From contig JAQWMR010000016.1 of NCBI GenBank assembly GCA_029246685.1, positions 248,001 through 312,000 on the forward strand: a stretch of 64,000 nucleotides of DNA, read 5' to 3'. This document shows, in pieces, positions 43,401 to 50,715 of the stretch. The translations under genes were made by a program, and so were the position numbers. Positions within the stretch are counted from its first letter, which is position 1. Each line of letters starts with the position of its first letter. The notes under the pieces were generated by a model. That model made no database searches. It was not told the origin of the DNA and saw only the letters and a program-made list of their open reading frames with translations. The DNA is from Acidimicrobiales bacterium (lineage in GTDB: Bacteria; Actinomycetota; Acidimicrobiia; Acidimicrobiales; Aldehydirespiratoraceae).

Positions 43401-43627
43401 CCGCCCATGCGCTCGGCGTCGTCGAGCAGATCGTCGACGGCATCGGCGCAGGCCTCTTCCCCCAGGCGCCGGTCGAGCCGGGCTGGAGAATGTTCGTGGA
43501 CTGCGAATTCTGCGAACCCGATGGCCTCGGTACGTCACACCAGTTCGCCGACTTCGCCCGCATCCTCCCCCACCCCGACCTCGAGCCCTGGGTCTCAGTC
43601 GTCACCTCCAGGGAGGACGACGCATGA
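40451..43627 (+). CDS. AddB-like inactivated helicase / PD-(D/E)XK nuclease
   Basis: A 1058-residue partner of the UvrD-type gene downstream. The N-terminal region aligns with AddB but the Walker A is gone (ASVAVLVPSNYVGIAARRAV), so it is a non-translocating helicase shell. A later helicase-like segment (LELDVVIVVGMAEGSFPARRRDDPLLPD) is typical. The C-terminal nuclease shows GNLVHHALEHWI, RGSIDRVDE, LVVIDYKTGKR and QLALYAAAA. Cysteines in SKCPHAYF and FVDCEFCEPD suggest part of an AddB-type Fe-S cluster, though I see three, not four. With its partner it would resect double-strand breaks. TACGAT and AGGA precede the ATG. Confidence 0.85.
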   Translation: MAISIETTALGASAHNALVHAIARRKPDPLASVAVLVPSNYVGIAARRAVGRQGGITAVTFLTPYRLAELLGASGVAATGRRPVSTPVIAGAVRAVLADEPGHFAGVHTHPATERSLVRAHKALSEVTSGGLAAIASTSSRAADVARVHRAVAELLRPTFSNEQDLVDAAITAMAGGHPVLSELGDAILYLPQRLTSSQARLLTAFSDASDLHVIAGTTGHADADAPMRTSVEQLGVDWPDEPAQPLPRASRGLSVSDADDEVRHALRTIVDATRAGTPLGRCAVLYGSRDPYARLLGDAFDAAKIDWFGTSVETADASLLGRSLLALLALPDHDFSRRDVAAWLAGAPIRGVDNRPAPVAAWERASRAAGVIAGPEQWATRLGRLIEELEGDAALADKDEEQSWRAGRFRREADQATDLATFVEQLTTDLNPGGRATSWKGLASWCRQLVRGYVGGETLRENWPPDEKAAGQRIDAAIDRLGDLDGIDPNPSVATFRRALELQLADDIGRHGTFGNGVLLGPAHMALGLELDVVIVVGMAEGSFPARRRDDPLLPDRVRTVLSEAQGARDLPTRADLVADDHRALLGVMAAAGHVTMTFPRGDLRRSAERAPSRWLLDTVEAHEGAGVRPAAEDLGRVTAHWFTEVPSFIAGLRATEFPGHTQEYDVRAMLDAADAGDDVTTLALVGERAELRRGVDLITGRLARAFTRFDGNLTAHGDADLRGITLPTPLDPDHITSATRLETWSKCPHAYFVGHVLGVRPVEDPEQEYRISPITLGNLVHHALEHWIAESLAAGTVPTDGAPWTDDARQRLLTIAAEEAERLANKGLVGRAVYWQRDRTVMFSDLAELAAVMDRHQRVAHGSTPIHTELPFGMPHEPTPPVEIALPSGRPLRVRGSIDRVDETHSGDLVVIDYKTGKRDAYKKLSEESPTPQGRFLQLALYAAAARIVLDRPDAEARGAYWFVSRRGEFETAGYRVTDAVAAHALGVVEQIVDGIGAGLFPQAPVEPGWRMFVDCEFCEPDGLGTSHQFADFARILPHPDLEPWVSVVTSREDDA

Positions 43628-46600
43628 CCGACACGCCCCCCAAGGAGGAGACGCAGCTCGATCTGTTCAGTGCCGGTGCGGGCATCCCTGTCCCCAACGA
43701 GCCGGAGCCGTCGCCCCCGCCCGCCATCGCCACCTCCGCTGCCGAGCCTGTCGACCCGGCGGCTGTCGACCCGGCAGACCTGCCGGCCGACGAGGCGCAG
43801 CGCGAGCGGATCCGGTCGGACCGGTCGGCAACGCTGTTCGTCGAAGCCGGGGCCGGGTCCGGCAAGACGCGAGCGCTCGTCAACCGGGTGGAGGCACTGG
43901 TCCTGGAGGACCGGATCGGCATGGAGTCGATCGCCGCGATCACCTTCACGGAGAAGGCCGCAGCGGAGCTACGCGACCGCATCCGCCAGCGCTTCGAGAC
44001 AGCGGCGCGCACCGTAGGTGAAGCCGATGACGCCGAGCGACACGCCCTCGCCACCGCCGCGCTGGCCGAGCTCGACGGGGCCGCGGTCGGAACGCTCCAC
44101 TCGTTCGCCCAGCGCATCCTCAACGAGCATCCGGTCGAGGCCGGTCTCCCCCCCGGCGTGGAAGTGCTCGACGAGATCGGCTCCCAGGTGGAGTTCGAAG
44201 CCCAGTGGCATCAGTTCCTCGACGAGCTGCTCGACGACGCCACCATGGGCCGCTCGATCCTCGCCCTCGAAGCTGCCCGGGTCCGCCTCGACACCCTCCG
44301 CCAGCTCGCTCTGCAGATGACGGACAACTGGGACCTCGTGGCCGAACGGCTCGACCGCTCTGCGGCGCCCCCGCCGCCGTTCGACCTCGCCGACCTCCTC
44401 GCTCGCTTCGACGATGTCGCCGCGCTGCGCGAGCACTGCACCGACGAGACCGACAAGCTGCTCGACAAGTTCACCTTCCTCCACGAGAGCAAGGCCCGCC
44501 TCGCCGCCGGCATCGACGAGATCGACCATATGGCGATCGCCGCCGGCATGGGCGAGAAGGGCCGCACCGGCGAGAAGATCACCGCCGGTCCGGGCGGCAA
44601 GAAGGACAACTGGTCGATCCCCGTCGCCGAGGTGAAGGAAGCCATCAAGCAGCTGGCGAAGGACTGCGACGCCGCGGTTGCCGTCGTCACCAGCGGCGCG
44701 CTCGCCCACATCGCCGGGCGACTCGGCGACTTCGTGATCACCATGGCCACCGAGCGCCAGGAGACCGGGCGCCTGGAGTTCCACGACCTCCTCGTCCACG
44801 CCCGTCGGGTCCTGCGCTCGCCCGAGCACGGCGCCGAGGTGCGCCAGTCGCTGCGGGATCGCTACACCCGTCTCCTGCTCGACGAGTTCCAGGACACCGA
44901 CCCGATCCAGATCGAGCTCGCCGCCCTGATCGCCGCGACCGACGCCGAGATCGCGGGCAAGGAGTGGTCGGACCTAGACATCGAGGCCGGCCGGCTGTTC
45001 CTCGTCGGCGACCCGAAGCAGTCGATCTACCGGTTCCGTCGAGCCGACATCAGCGTCTACCTGGCCGCCCGCGACCGCTTCCCGGGCGGTCCGAGTCTCA
45101 CGGTCAACTTCCGCACCGTCGCCCCCGTGATCGAGTGGATCAACGACGTCTTCTCGGTCCTGATCCAGCCCAAGGCCGAGAGCCAGCCCGAATACGCGGC
45201 CCTCACCGCCGACCGCACCGAGCCCGCTCCGACGGGCCCCGGCATCGCCCTCCTCGGGGCCGAGCCGATCGCGGCCAAGCTCAACGCCGACGGTCTGCGC
45301 GAAGCGGAGACGCACGACATCGCGGCCACCGTTGCGGCCGCCCTTCACGGTCCCGAGCCCTGGCAGGTCGACGATGGCGAGCAGGGCTGGCGCACCGCCG
45401 AACCGAGCGACGTCTGCATCCTGCTGCCGGCCCGCACCAGCCTTTCGTTCCTCGAACGGGCGCTCGACCGCGTGGGCATTCCCTACCGGGCGGAGACGTC
45501 GTCACTCGTCTACGCCACCCGCGAGGTGCGAGAGCTCATGCTCGCCCTACGCGCCGTGGCCGACCCCACCGACGAGCTGGCGACCGTGGCCGCGCTGCGC
45601 TCGTTCGTCTACGGGTGCGGCGACGACGACCTGGCCCACTGGCGCCTCGGTCTCGGTGGCCGGTTCTCACTGCGCCGCGATCTGCCCGAGGGCGCCGGCG
45701 ACCATCCGGTGGCCGACGGGCTGCGTCACCTCGCGGCGCTCCACGAGGCCCGGCTCTGGTCCAACCCGGCCGAACTGCTGGACCAACTCGTGCGCGATCG
45801 CGGCGTACTGGAGACCGCAGTGGCGACGGGAGCGCCCCGCGACGTGTGGCGACGGCTCCGCTTCGTCATCGACCAAGCCCGAGCGTGGACCGACGCCGGC
45901 GGCCGCGACCTCCGCGCCTACCTCGAGTGGGCCCGTCTCCAGGGTGCGGACAACGCTCGGGTGAGCGAGACCGTTCTGCCCGAGACCGACGACGACTCGG
46001 TGCGGATCATGACCATCCACGGCGCCAAGGGCCTCGAGTTCCCGATCACTGTTCTTGGCGGCATGACCACCCAGATGGCCCGGCCGCCGATGGGGCCGTC
46101 GATCTCGTTCCCGCCGGGCCGCGACGGCGAGAACTCCGAGCCGGTGCTGCGCTTGTCGAGCACGGTCACCTCCGATGGCTACGACGCCTGGAAGCCCGTC
46201 GACGAGCAGATGGACGAAGACGAGCGGCTGCGGCTGATGTACGTCGCCGCCACCCGGGCCTGCGACCATCTCGTCGTCTGCCTTCACCGCTTGGGCGAGG
46301 GCGGGCGCAAGACAAGCGCCAACGTGATCGCCGAGCCCGGCCTCGCCTCGGCGGCAGGGGTTCCCTACGACGCTCCGCCGGCCACGGTCCCGGCGAACCC
46401 TCGCCCGACGCCCGTCGCCATGCCCCCGAGAGACGAGTGGGCCGCCGAACGCCGCGCTGCCCTCGCCGCCGCTTCCCGCCGCACCGTCATCGCCGCCACC
46501 ACCCTCGCCAGCGAAGCCCAGCCCGCCTCGTCGTCCGCTACATCGGTGTCAGAGACCCGCTACATCTCGACCAATCCTGGCGTCGATCCAACCGACCCCG

Positions 46601-47238
46601 GGCCTGGGCCAGACCTGCTCCCCGTGGATCCTGGACTGGACAAGCGACCCCGCGACCTCGATCTGCCGCCATGGCAGAAGGGCCGCTACGGCACCGCGGT
46701 CGGACGGGCCGTCCACGGGGTGCTGCAGGTCGTCGACCTGGTGACCGGCGACGGCATCGACGACGCGGCCCGGGCGCAGTCCATGGCCGAGGGCGTCGCC
46801 AACCGCACCGAGGTGGTTGCCCGGCTCGCCCGCTCCGGCGTCGACACAGCCGCCGCCCGCGCCGCAGCGGCCGGCGAGCACTGGCGTGAGCTGTGGGTGG
46901 CCGCCCCGATCGGCGACTTCCTCATCGAAGGCTACATCGACCTGCTCTACCGCGACGCCGAGGGCGGTCTCGTGATCGTCGATTGGAAAACGGACCACGT
47001 CGACGTCGACGACGACGTCGCCGCCAAGCTGGACCGCTACCGCCTCCAGGGCGCGAGCTACGCCGCCGCCATCGAGCAAGCCGTCGGCGAGCCTGTCACC
47101 CGGATGGTCTTCGCCTTCCTACGCGAAGACGGCGCGACGGAAAGGGAACTGCCCGACCTACGCGCCGCCATCGATGAGGTGTCCGCGCGGGCCGCGGAAC
47201 TGGCCCGTGAGTCCGACACGGCCGACGCGTTGCTCTAG
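43624..47238 (+). CDS. AddA-like UvrD helicase-nuclease
   Basis: A 1204-residue SF1 helicase with C-terminal nuclease. Walker A VEAGAGSGKTRALVNRV, TFTEKAAAELRDRI, Walker B LLLDEFQDTDPIQ, GDPKQSIYRFRRAD, TIHGAKGLEFPI and YVAATRACDHL are all canonical. The nuclease has GRAVHGVLQ, EGYIDLLYR and LVIVDWKTD, the PD-(D/E)XK signature. It should power DNA unwinding and cut one strand in double-strand-break repair. The ATG overlaps the AddB-like stop by 4 bp (ATGA). The linker between helicase and nuclease (about residues 960-990) contains a copy of the dispersed palindromic repeat, translated as SATSVSETRYIS. Confidence 0.9.
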   Translation: MTDTPPKEETQLDLFSAGAGIPVPNEPEPSPPPAIATSAAEPVDPAAVDPADLPADEAQRERIRSDRSATLFVEAGAGSGKTRALVNRVEALVLEDRIGMESIAAITFTEKAAAELRDRIRQRFETAARTVGEADDAERHALATAALAELDGAAVGTLHSFAQRILNEHPVEAGLPPGVEVLDEIGSQVEFEAQWHQFLDELLDDATMGRSILALEAARVRLDTLRQLALQMTDNWDLVAERLDRSAAPPPPFDLADLLARFDDVAALREHCTDETDKLLDKFTFLHESKARLAAGIDEIDHMAIAAGMGEKGRTGEKITAGPGGKKDNWSIPVAEVKEAIKQLAKDCDAAVAVVTSGALAHIAGRLGDFVITMATERQETGRLEFHDLLVHARRVLRSPEHGAEVRQSLRDRYTRLLLDEFQDTDPIQIELAALIAATDAEIAGKEWSDLDIEAGRLFLVGDPKQSIYRFRRADISVYLAARDRFPGGPSLTVNFRTVAPVIEWINDVFSVLIQPKAESQPEYAALTADRTEPAPTGPGIALLGAEPIAAKLNADGLREAETHDIAATVAAALHGPEPWQVDDGEQGWRTAEPSDVCILLPARTSLSFLERALDRVGIPYRAETSSLVYATREVRELMLALRAVADPTDELATVAALRSFVYGCGDDDLAHWRLGLGGRFSLRRDLPEGAGDHPVADGLRHLAALHEARLWSNPAELLDQLVRDRGVLETAVATGAPRDVWRRLRFVIDQARAWTDAGGRDLRAYLEWARLQGADNARVSETVLPETDDDSVRIMTIHGAKGLEFPITVLGGMTTQMARPPMGPSISFPPGRDGENSEPVLRLSSTVTSDGYDAWKPVDEQMDEDERLRLMYVAATRACDHLVVCLHRLGEGGRKTSANVIAEPGLASAAGVPYDAPPATVPANPRPTPVAMPPRDEWAAERRAALAAASRRTVIAATTLASEAQPASSSATSVSETRYISTNPGVDPTDPGPGPDLLPVDPGLDKRPRDLDLPPWQKGRYGTAVGRAVHGVLQVVDLVTGDGIDDAARAQSMAEGVANRTEVVARLARSGVDTAAARAAAAGEHWRELWVAAPIGDFLIEGYIDLLYRDAEGGLVIVDWKTDHVDVDDDVAAKLDRYRLQGASYAAAIEQAVGEPVTRMVFAFLREDGATERELPDLRAAIDEVSARAAELARESDTADALL
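46535..46567. repeat. Dispersed palindromic repeat, copy C, inside the addA-like gene
   Basis: Two direct CCGCTACATC units flank GGTGTCAGAGACC, one base away from the perfect core of copies D and E. It is the same element found between genes elsewhere, here within an open frame in the helicase-nuclease linker without breaking it. Confidence 0.7.
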
Positions 47239-47247
47239 GTCGAACAG

Positions 47248-47772
47248 TCAGCGCCGGTGGAGACGGTCGTCGAGTTCGGCGGAGATCCGCGCCAGGCGGG
47301 AGCCGAGTTCGGAACGTTCAGCCGCATCGATGTCGCCGATGTCGAGATCGAACGCGTCGAGGATCAGATCGAGCGTGCTCTCGGCTGACTGCAGCCCGGC
47401 CGGTGTCAGCTGGATCAGCGCACGGCGACCATCGGTCGGATCGGCCACCCGGCGGACGAGACCCCGGTCCTCGAGGCGACGGATCGTTTTCGTGGTGCCC
47501 CCGGTGGTCTGCACCAGCGAGTCGGCGATCTCGCCGGCGGACAGCTGATGTGGCTCTCCGTTCATCCAAAGCGCCGACAGGGCGGTGTACTCGGAGGTGT
47601 CGAATCCCTCGGTGGCGAGAGCGTCGGAGAGCCATGCTTCCACTTGGCGGCCCGTGCGAAATGCCCACACGAGAACCTCGACCGTCAACCAGTGCCGGGC
47701 GTCGACATGGCGCCGGAGGCCGCCGAGGTGCGGGGCGTCGTCCACCTCTTCTGCGGGTTGGTCATCGGTCAC
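47248..47772 (-). CDS. MarR-family regulator
   Basis: A 174-residue MarR protein: winged helix at residues 60-125 (YTALSALWMNGEPHQLSAGEIADSLV, TTGGTTKTIRRLEDRGLVRRV, DPTDGRRALIQLTPAG with the wing). GTG start. Divergent from the P450 gene, with a CTTCC-7-GGAAG inverted repeat lying between the -35 and -10 of the P450 promoter, so the P450 is the likely target. Convergent with the addA-like gene, 9 bp away. Confidence 0.93.
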   Translation of the reverse strand: MTDDQPAEEVDDAPHLGGLRRHVDARHWLTVEVLVWAFRTGRQVEAWLSDALATEGFDTSEYTALSALWMNGEPHQLSAGEIADSLVQTTGGTTKTIRRLEDRGLVRRVADPTDGRRALIQLTPAGLQSAESTLDLILDAFDLDIGDIDAAERSELGSRLARISAELDDRLHRR

Positions 47773-47799
47773 AGGGCGTGAGGATACCGCCGGATGACC

Positions 47800-47827
47800 T
47801 TGACTTCCCTTACTAGGAAGATACTTT
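47800..47827 (+). promoter_or_regulatory. P450 promoter with MarR-type operator
   Basis: TTGACT (47800-47805), 16-bp spacer, TACTTT (47822-47827), then 7 nt to the ATG at 47835. An inverted repeat CTTCC-7-GGAAG (47804-47820) occupies the spacer. This suits a MarR repressor from the divergent gene and predicts a leaderless mRNA. Confidence 0.6.
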
Positions 47828-47834
47828 GAGGGAT

Positions 47835-49169
47835 ATGACCGCTACTGAGAGCCCCGCCACCGACCTCGACCCGGACGACATCGACCTGTCGGACCTCGAC
47901 GTCTTCGCCGAACGCTGCCCCCACGACTGGTGGGAGTGGATGCGGGACAACCAGCCCGTCCACCTGAACAAGGCGACCGAGGCGAGCGAGCACGAGCCGT
48001 TCTGGAACATCACCAGCTACGAGCTGATCACGCAGGTCCACCGCAGCGGCACGCTCTTCAGTCACCAGACCGGCCCAGGGCGCAACGGCGCCGGCGGCAT
48101 CGCGATCACGGACCTCGAGGAAGGCCGCGGTCCCGGCCTCCAGATGGTGATGACCGACCCGCCGAAGCACACCACGTACCGCAAGCTCGTGAACTCCGGA
48201 TTCACCCCCCGCATGGTGCGCCGCCTCGAAGACGCGTTCCGGCTGCGCGCCACCACGCTGCTCAACGAGGTCACCCCGGACGGCCAGTGCGACTTCGTCA
48301 CCTCGATCTCCTCCGAACTGCCGTTGATGGCGATCGCGGAGATCGTCGGCGTCCCCCAGGAGGACCGCGACAAGCTCTTCGACTGGTCAAACCGCACTAT
48401 CGGCGGCGCCGACGAGGAGTACCAGCCTGACCAGGTGGATCGCCCAGCGGCAGTCGAGGGCCTCGAGGGCGACTTCAACGACAGCGAGAACGCCATGGTC
48501 GAGATGGCGATATACGCCCACGAGCTGACCGAACGCAAGCGCGAGAACCCGGCCGACGATCTCTGGACACGGCTGACCGAGGCCGTCGTCGAGATCGACG
48601 GCGAGCGCCACGAACTATCCGAGATCGAGCGCGACCTCTTCTTCAGCCTGCTGATCATCGCGGGCAACGAGACCACTCGGAACGCAATCTCCAAGGGGAT
48701 GATGGCGTTCATGGACAACCCGGATCAGTGGGAGCTGTGGAAGTCCGACACCGAGGGCCTCGCCGACACGATGACCGACGAGATCCTGCGCTGGACCAGC
48801 CCGGTCAACTTCTTCCGTCGCACCGCGACGGAGGACACCGATCTCGGCGGCGTGAAGATCAAGGGCGGCGACAAGGTCCTGCTCTGGTACCCGTCGGGCA
48901 ACCGCGACGAGGCCGAGTTCGGCCCGACCGCGAACGAGTTCGACATCACCCGCACCCCGAACCACCACATGGCCTTCGGTGCCGGCGGTGCCCACTTCTG
49001 CCTCGGCGCCAACCTTGCGAAGCTGGAGATCAAGATCATCTTCCAGGAGCTCGCTCGCCGCTGCCCCGACATCCACCAGACCGGCCCCGCCGATCGCCTG
49101 CGGATGAACCTGGTCGACGGCATCAAGCATCTCCCAGTCGCGTACACCCCCAGCCCCGCGATCGGCTAA
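47835..49169 (+). CDS. Cytochrome P450
   Basis: A 444-residue soluble P450. I-helix oxygen-binding motif AGNETTRN, K-helix EILRW (ExxR), heme loop FGAGGAHFCLGANLAK with the ligating Cys. The N-terminal WWEWMRDNQPVHLN and FWNITSYELITQVHR segments resemble steroid- and fatty-acid-hydroxylating actinobacterial CYPs of the CYP125/CYP124/CYP142 group; that is a suggestion only. It needs a ferredoxin and reductase not found nearby. The ATG at 47835 is chosen over an upstream TTG (47826) because of the -10 spacing. The stop TAA abuts repeat copy D. Confidence 0.94.
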   Translation: MTATESPATDLDPDDIDLSDLDVFAERCPHDWWEWMRDNQPVHLNKATEASEHEPFWNITSYELITQVHRSGTLFSHQTGPGRNGAGGIAITDLEEGRGPGLQMVMTDPPKHTTYRKLVNSGFTPRMVRRLEDAFRLRATTLLNEVTPDGQCDFVTSISSELPLMAIAEIVGVPQEDRDKLFDWSNRTIGGADEEYQPDQVDRPAAVEGLEGDFNDSENAMVEMAIYAHELTERKRENPADDLWTRLTEAVVEIDGERHELSEIERDLFFSLLIIAGNETTRNAISKGMMAFMDNPDQWELWKSDTEGLADTMTDEILRWTSPVNFFRRTATEDTDLGGVKIKGGDKVLLWYPSGNRDEAEFGPTANEFDITRTPNHHMAFGAGGAHFCLGANLAKLEIKIIFQELARRCPDIHQTGPADRLRMNLVDGIKHLPVAYTPSPAIG

Positions 49170-49204
49170 CCGCTGCAACTGGTGTCAGACACCCGCTACA
49201 TCTT
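49170..49204. repeat. Dispersed palindromic repeat, copy D
   Basis: Begins directly after the P450 stop. Left unit CCGCTGCAACT, palindromic core GGTGTCAGACACC, right unit CCGCTACATCTT overlapping the core's end. Differs from the reverse complement of copy E at one base of 35. Confidence 0.8.
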
Positions 49205-49220
49205 CTGGGGCCGACCGGAA

Positions 49221-49605
49221 TCAGCGGGCGGCTTGCGTGGCGGCGAGGCCGTCGAGGATCAGGTCGAGGACGAAGCCGAACTCGTCGCCGTGATCGCCAT
49301 CGAGGTGGCCCTGGATGTGGGCCGCGAGGTGCGGTAGCTCGGCATCGTCCATCTGCTCGAGGAACGCCGACGCGGCCTGGAGCAACGACATACCACCGAC
49401 CGGCTGGCGGTAGCCGAGCTCTTGGGTGATGAAGCCGACGATGTGCATCGTCACTGCGTGATAGCCGCGGTAGACGAGGTCCTCGTCGAGGCGCCAGTCG
49501 GTGAGCGCCCGCAGAATCGACTCCATGTAGCCGGTCCGAGCGGGGCCGGGCACGGTGCGGTTCCACTCCGTCGCGGCCCACGGATGCGTCATCAGGAGCC
49601 GATGC
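49221..49605 (-). pseudogene. TetR-family regulator, C-terminal fragment
   Basis: The frame reads LMTHPWAATEW, TGYMESILRALTDW, RGYHAVTMHIVGFITQELGY, ending LDGLAATQAAR at 49221: the ligand-binding half of a TetR-type protein. The DNA-binding N-terminus (about 70-90 residues) is missing. Upstream of about 49605 the same DNA becomes the body of the plus-strand quinone-reductase fragment. Confidence 0.65.
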
Positions 49606-49614
49606 GCGCTCACC

Positions 49615-50271
49615 GGTGCCGACAAGATTGTGGCCAAGCCGGCCAACGTCGACTGGCACGAAACGAGCGGCATGGGCGTCGGCGCAATCATGGCGCTCCA
49701 GGGCATGCGCGACCACGGCAAGGTCGAAGCCGGGCAACGGGTGCTCATCAACGGAGCAGCCGGCGGCGTCGGAATTCCGGCAGTCCAGATCGCGAAGTGG
49801 ATGGGCGCCGAGGTCACCGCCGTGTGCAGCACCCGCAACGTCGAACTCATCCGATCGCTCGGCGCCGACCACGTCGTGGACTACACCCAGAGCGACTTCG
49901 CCGAGACCGACACGACGTACGACGTCTTCTTCGACAACCAGGCCAACCGGCCGCCCCGTGTGTGCAAGCGACTTCTCGTCGATGGCGGCACGTACCTCGT
50001 GGTCGGCGGTGCCGCGACGAGCCGCATGTTCGGCCCCCTCCCGGCAATGCTCCGCGCCCTGACCAGCTTCAAGGTCGGCGGGCGACGAGGAGCGACCTTC
50101 ATCGCGGAGGACAAAGCGGAAGATCTGGAGATCCTCGGCGATCTGATGCGATGGGGCGACCTCCGAGCGTTCATCGACTCGGTGCACCCGCTCGACGGCG
50201 TCGTCGAGGCAATCGACCTGCTGGGCACCGGACACGCCCGAGGCAAGATCATGATCGACCCACGCGCCTGA
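49615..50271 (+). pseudogene. Quinone oxidoreductase-like MDR, N-terminally truncated
   Basis: About 218 residues remain of a roughly 330-residue NAD(P)H:quinone reductase-type dehydrogenase: ADKIVAKPANVDWHETSGM, GAIMALQGM, the Rossmann motif INGAAGGVGIPAVQIAKWMGAEV, and the end VEAIDLLGTGHARGKIMIDP. The catalytic N-terminal GroES-like domain has gone; the frame is open to 49555 without recognisable sequence or start signals. With the TetR fragment it forms a divergent pair that has lost both 5' ends. Confidence 0.7.
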
Positions 50272-50300
50272 TCCCGAAGCCAAGCCGGTAGACCGGCCGG

Positions 50301-50666
50301 GTGAGCGACGCACGCGAGCCCGCAGAACACTTCGCCACCTATGGCACGCTGATGCCCGGCGAGGAGAACCACTGGGTCGTCCGCTCGATCCGCGGCGAAT
50401 GGCGCGACGGCACCGTGGCCGGTTGGGCGTACCAACTCGGGTTCGGCCCGGCCGAGGGATACCCCGGATTCACCGCCGACCCCGACGGGCAGGCCGTGCC
50501 CGTCGCCGTGCTGTCATGCGAGCCGGGCGTTCTCGAAAAGCACTGGCGCGACGTCGACGACTTCGAAGGCGCCGGCTACCGCCGCATCGAGGTCGACGTG
50601 CAGCTCAGCAACACCGACGGCACGGTCCGCGCCTGGATCTACGAGTCCGACCCTGAAGCCGAGTAG
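50301..50666 (+). CDS. Gamma-glutamylcyclotransferase-like protein
   Basis: A 121-residue GGCT-fold protein. The N-terminal glycine loop FATYGTLMPGE corresponds to YGSL-type substrate binding, and the conserved acidic residue lies in VDDFEGAGYRRIEV. The family cyclises gamma-glutamyl amines or peptides to 5-oxoproline. GTG start 30 bp after the truncated reductase, no clear ribosome site. Flanked on the right by repeat copy E. The specific substrate is unknown. Confidence 0.85.
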   Translation: MSDAREPAEHFATYGTLMPGEENHWVVRSIRGEWRDGTVAGWAYQLGFGPAEGYPGFTADPDGQAVPVAVLSCEPGVLEKHWRDVDDFEGAGYRRIEVDVQLSNTDGTVRAWIYESDPEAE

Positions 50667-50680
50667 CTCGCTCCCCACCA

Positions 50681-50715
50681 AAGATGTAGCGGGTGTCTGA
50701 CACCAGTTGAAGCGG
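50681..50715. repeat. Dispersed palindromic repeat, copy E (inverted)
   Basis: Reverse orientation relative to copy D, 1.5 kb away: flanking unit, core GGTGTCTGACACC, and the CCGCTTCAACT unit on the minus strand. Directly abuts the stop codon of the minus-strand acyl-CoA ligase. Confidence 0.8.

Noticed and set aside
42685..43623. The addA-like frame stays open for 939 bp upstream of 43624
   Set aside because: This part has Arg/Pro-rich shadow composition and lies entirely within the AddB-like gene. The ATG at 43624 with ATGA overlap begins the real protein.
49170..50715. Segment between repeat copies D and E as a complete transposon
   Set aside because: No transposase, no target-site duplication, and each repeat simply abuts the stop codon of an outside gene, as copies elsewhere do without a partner.
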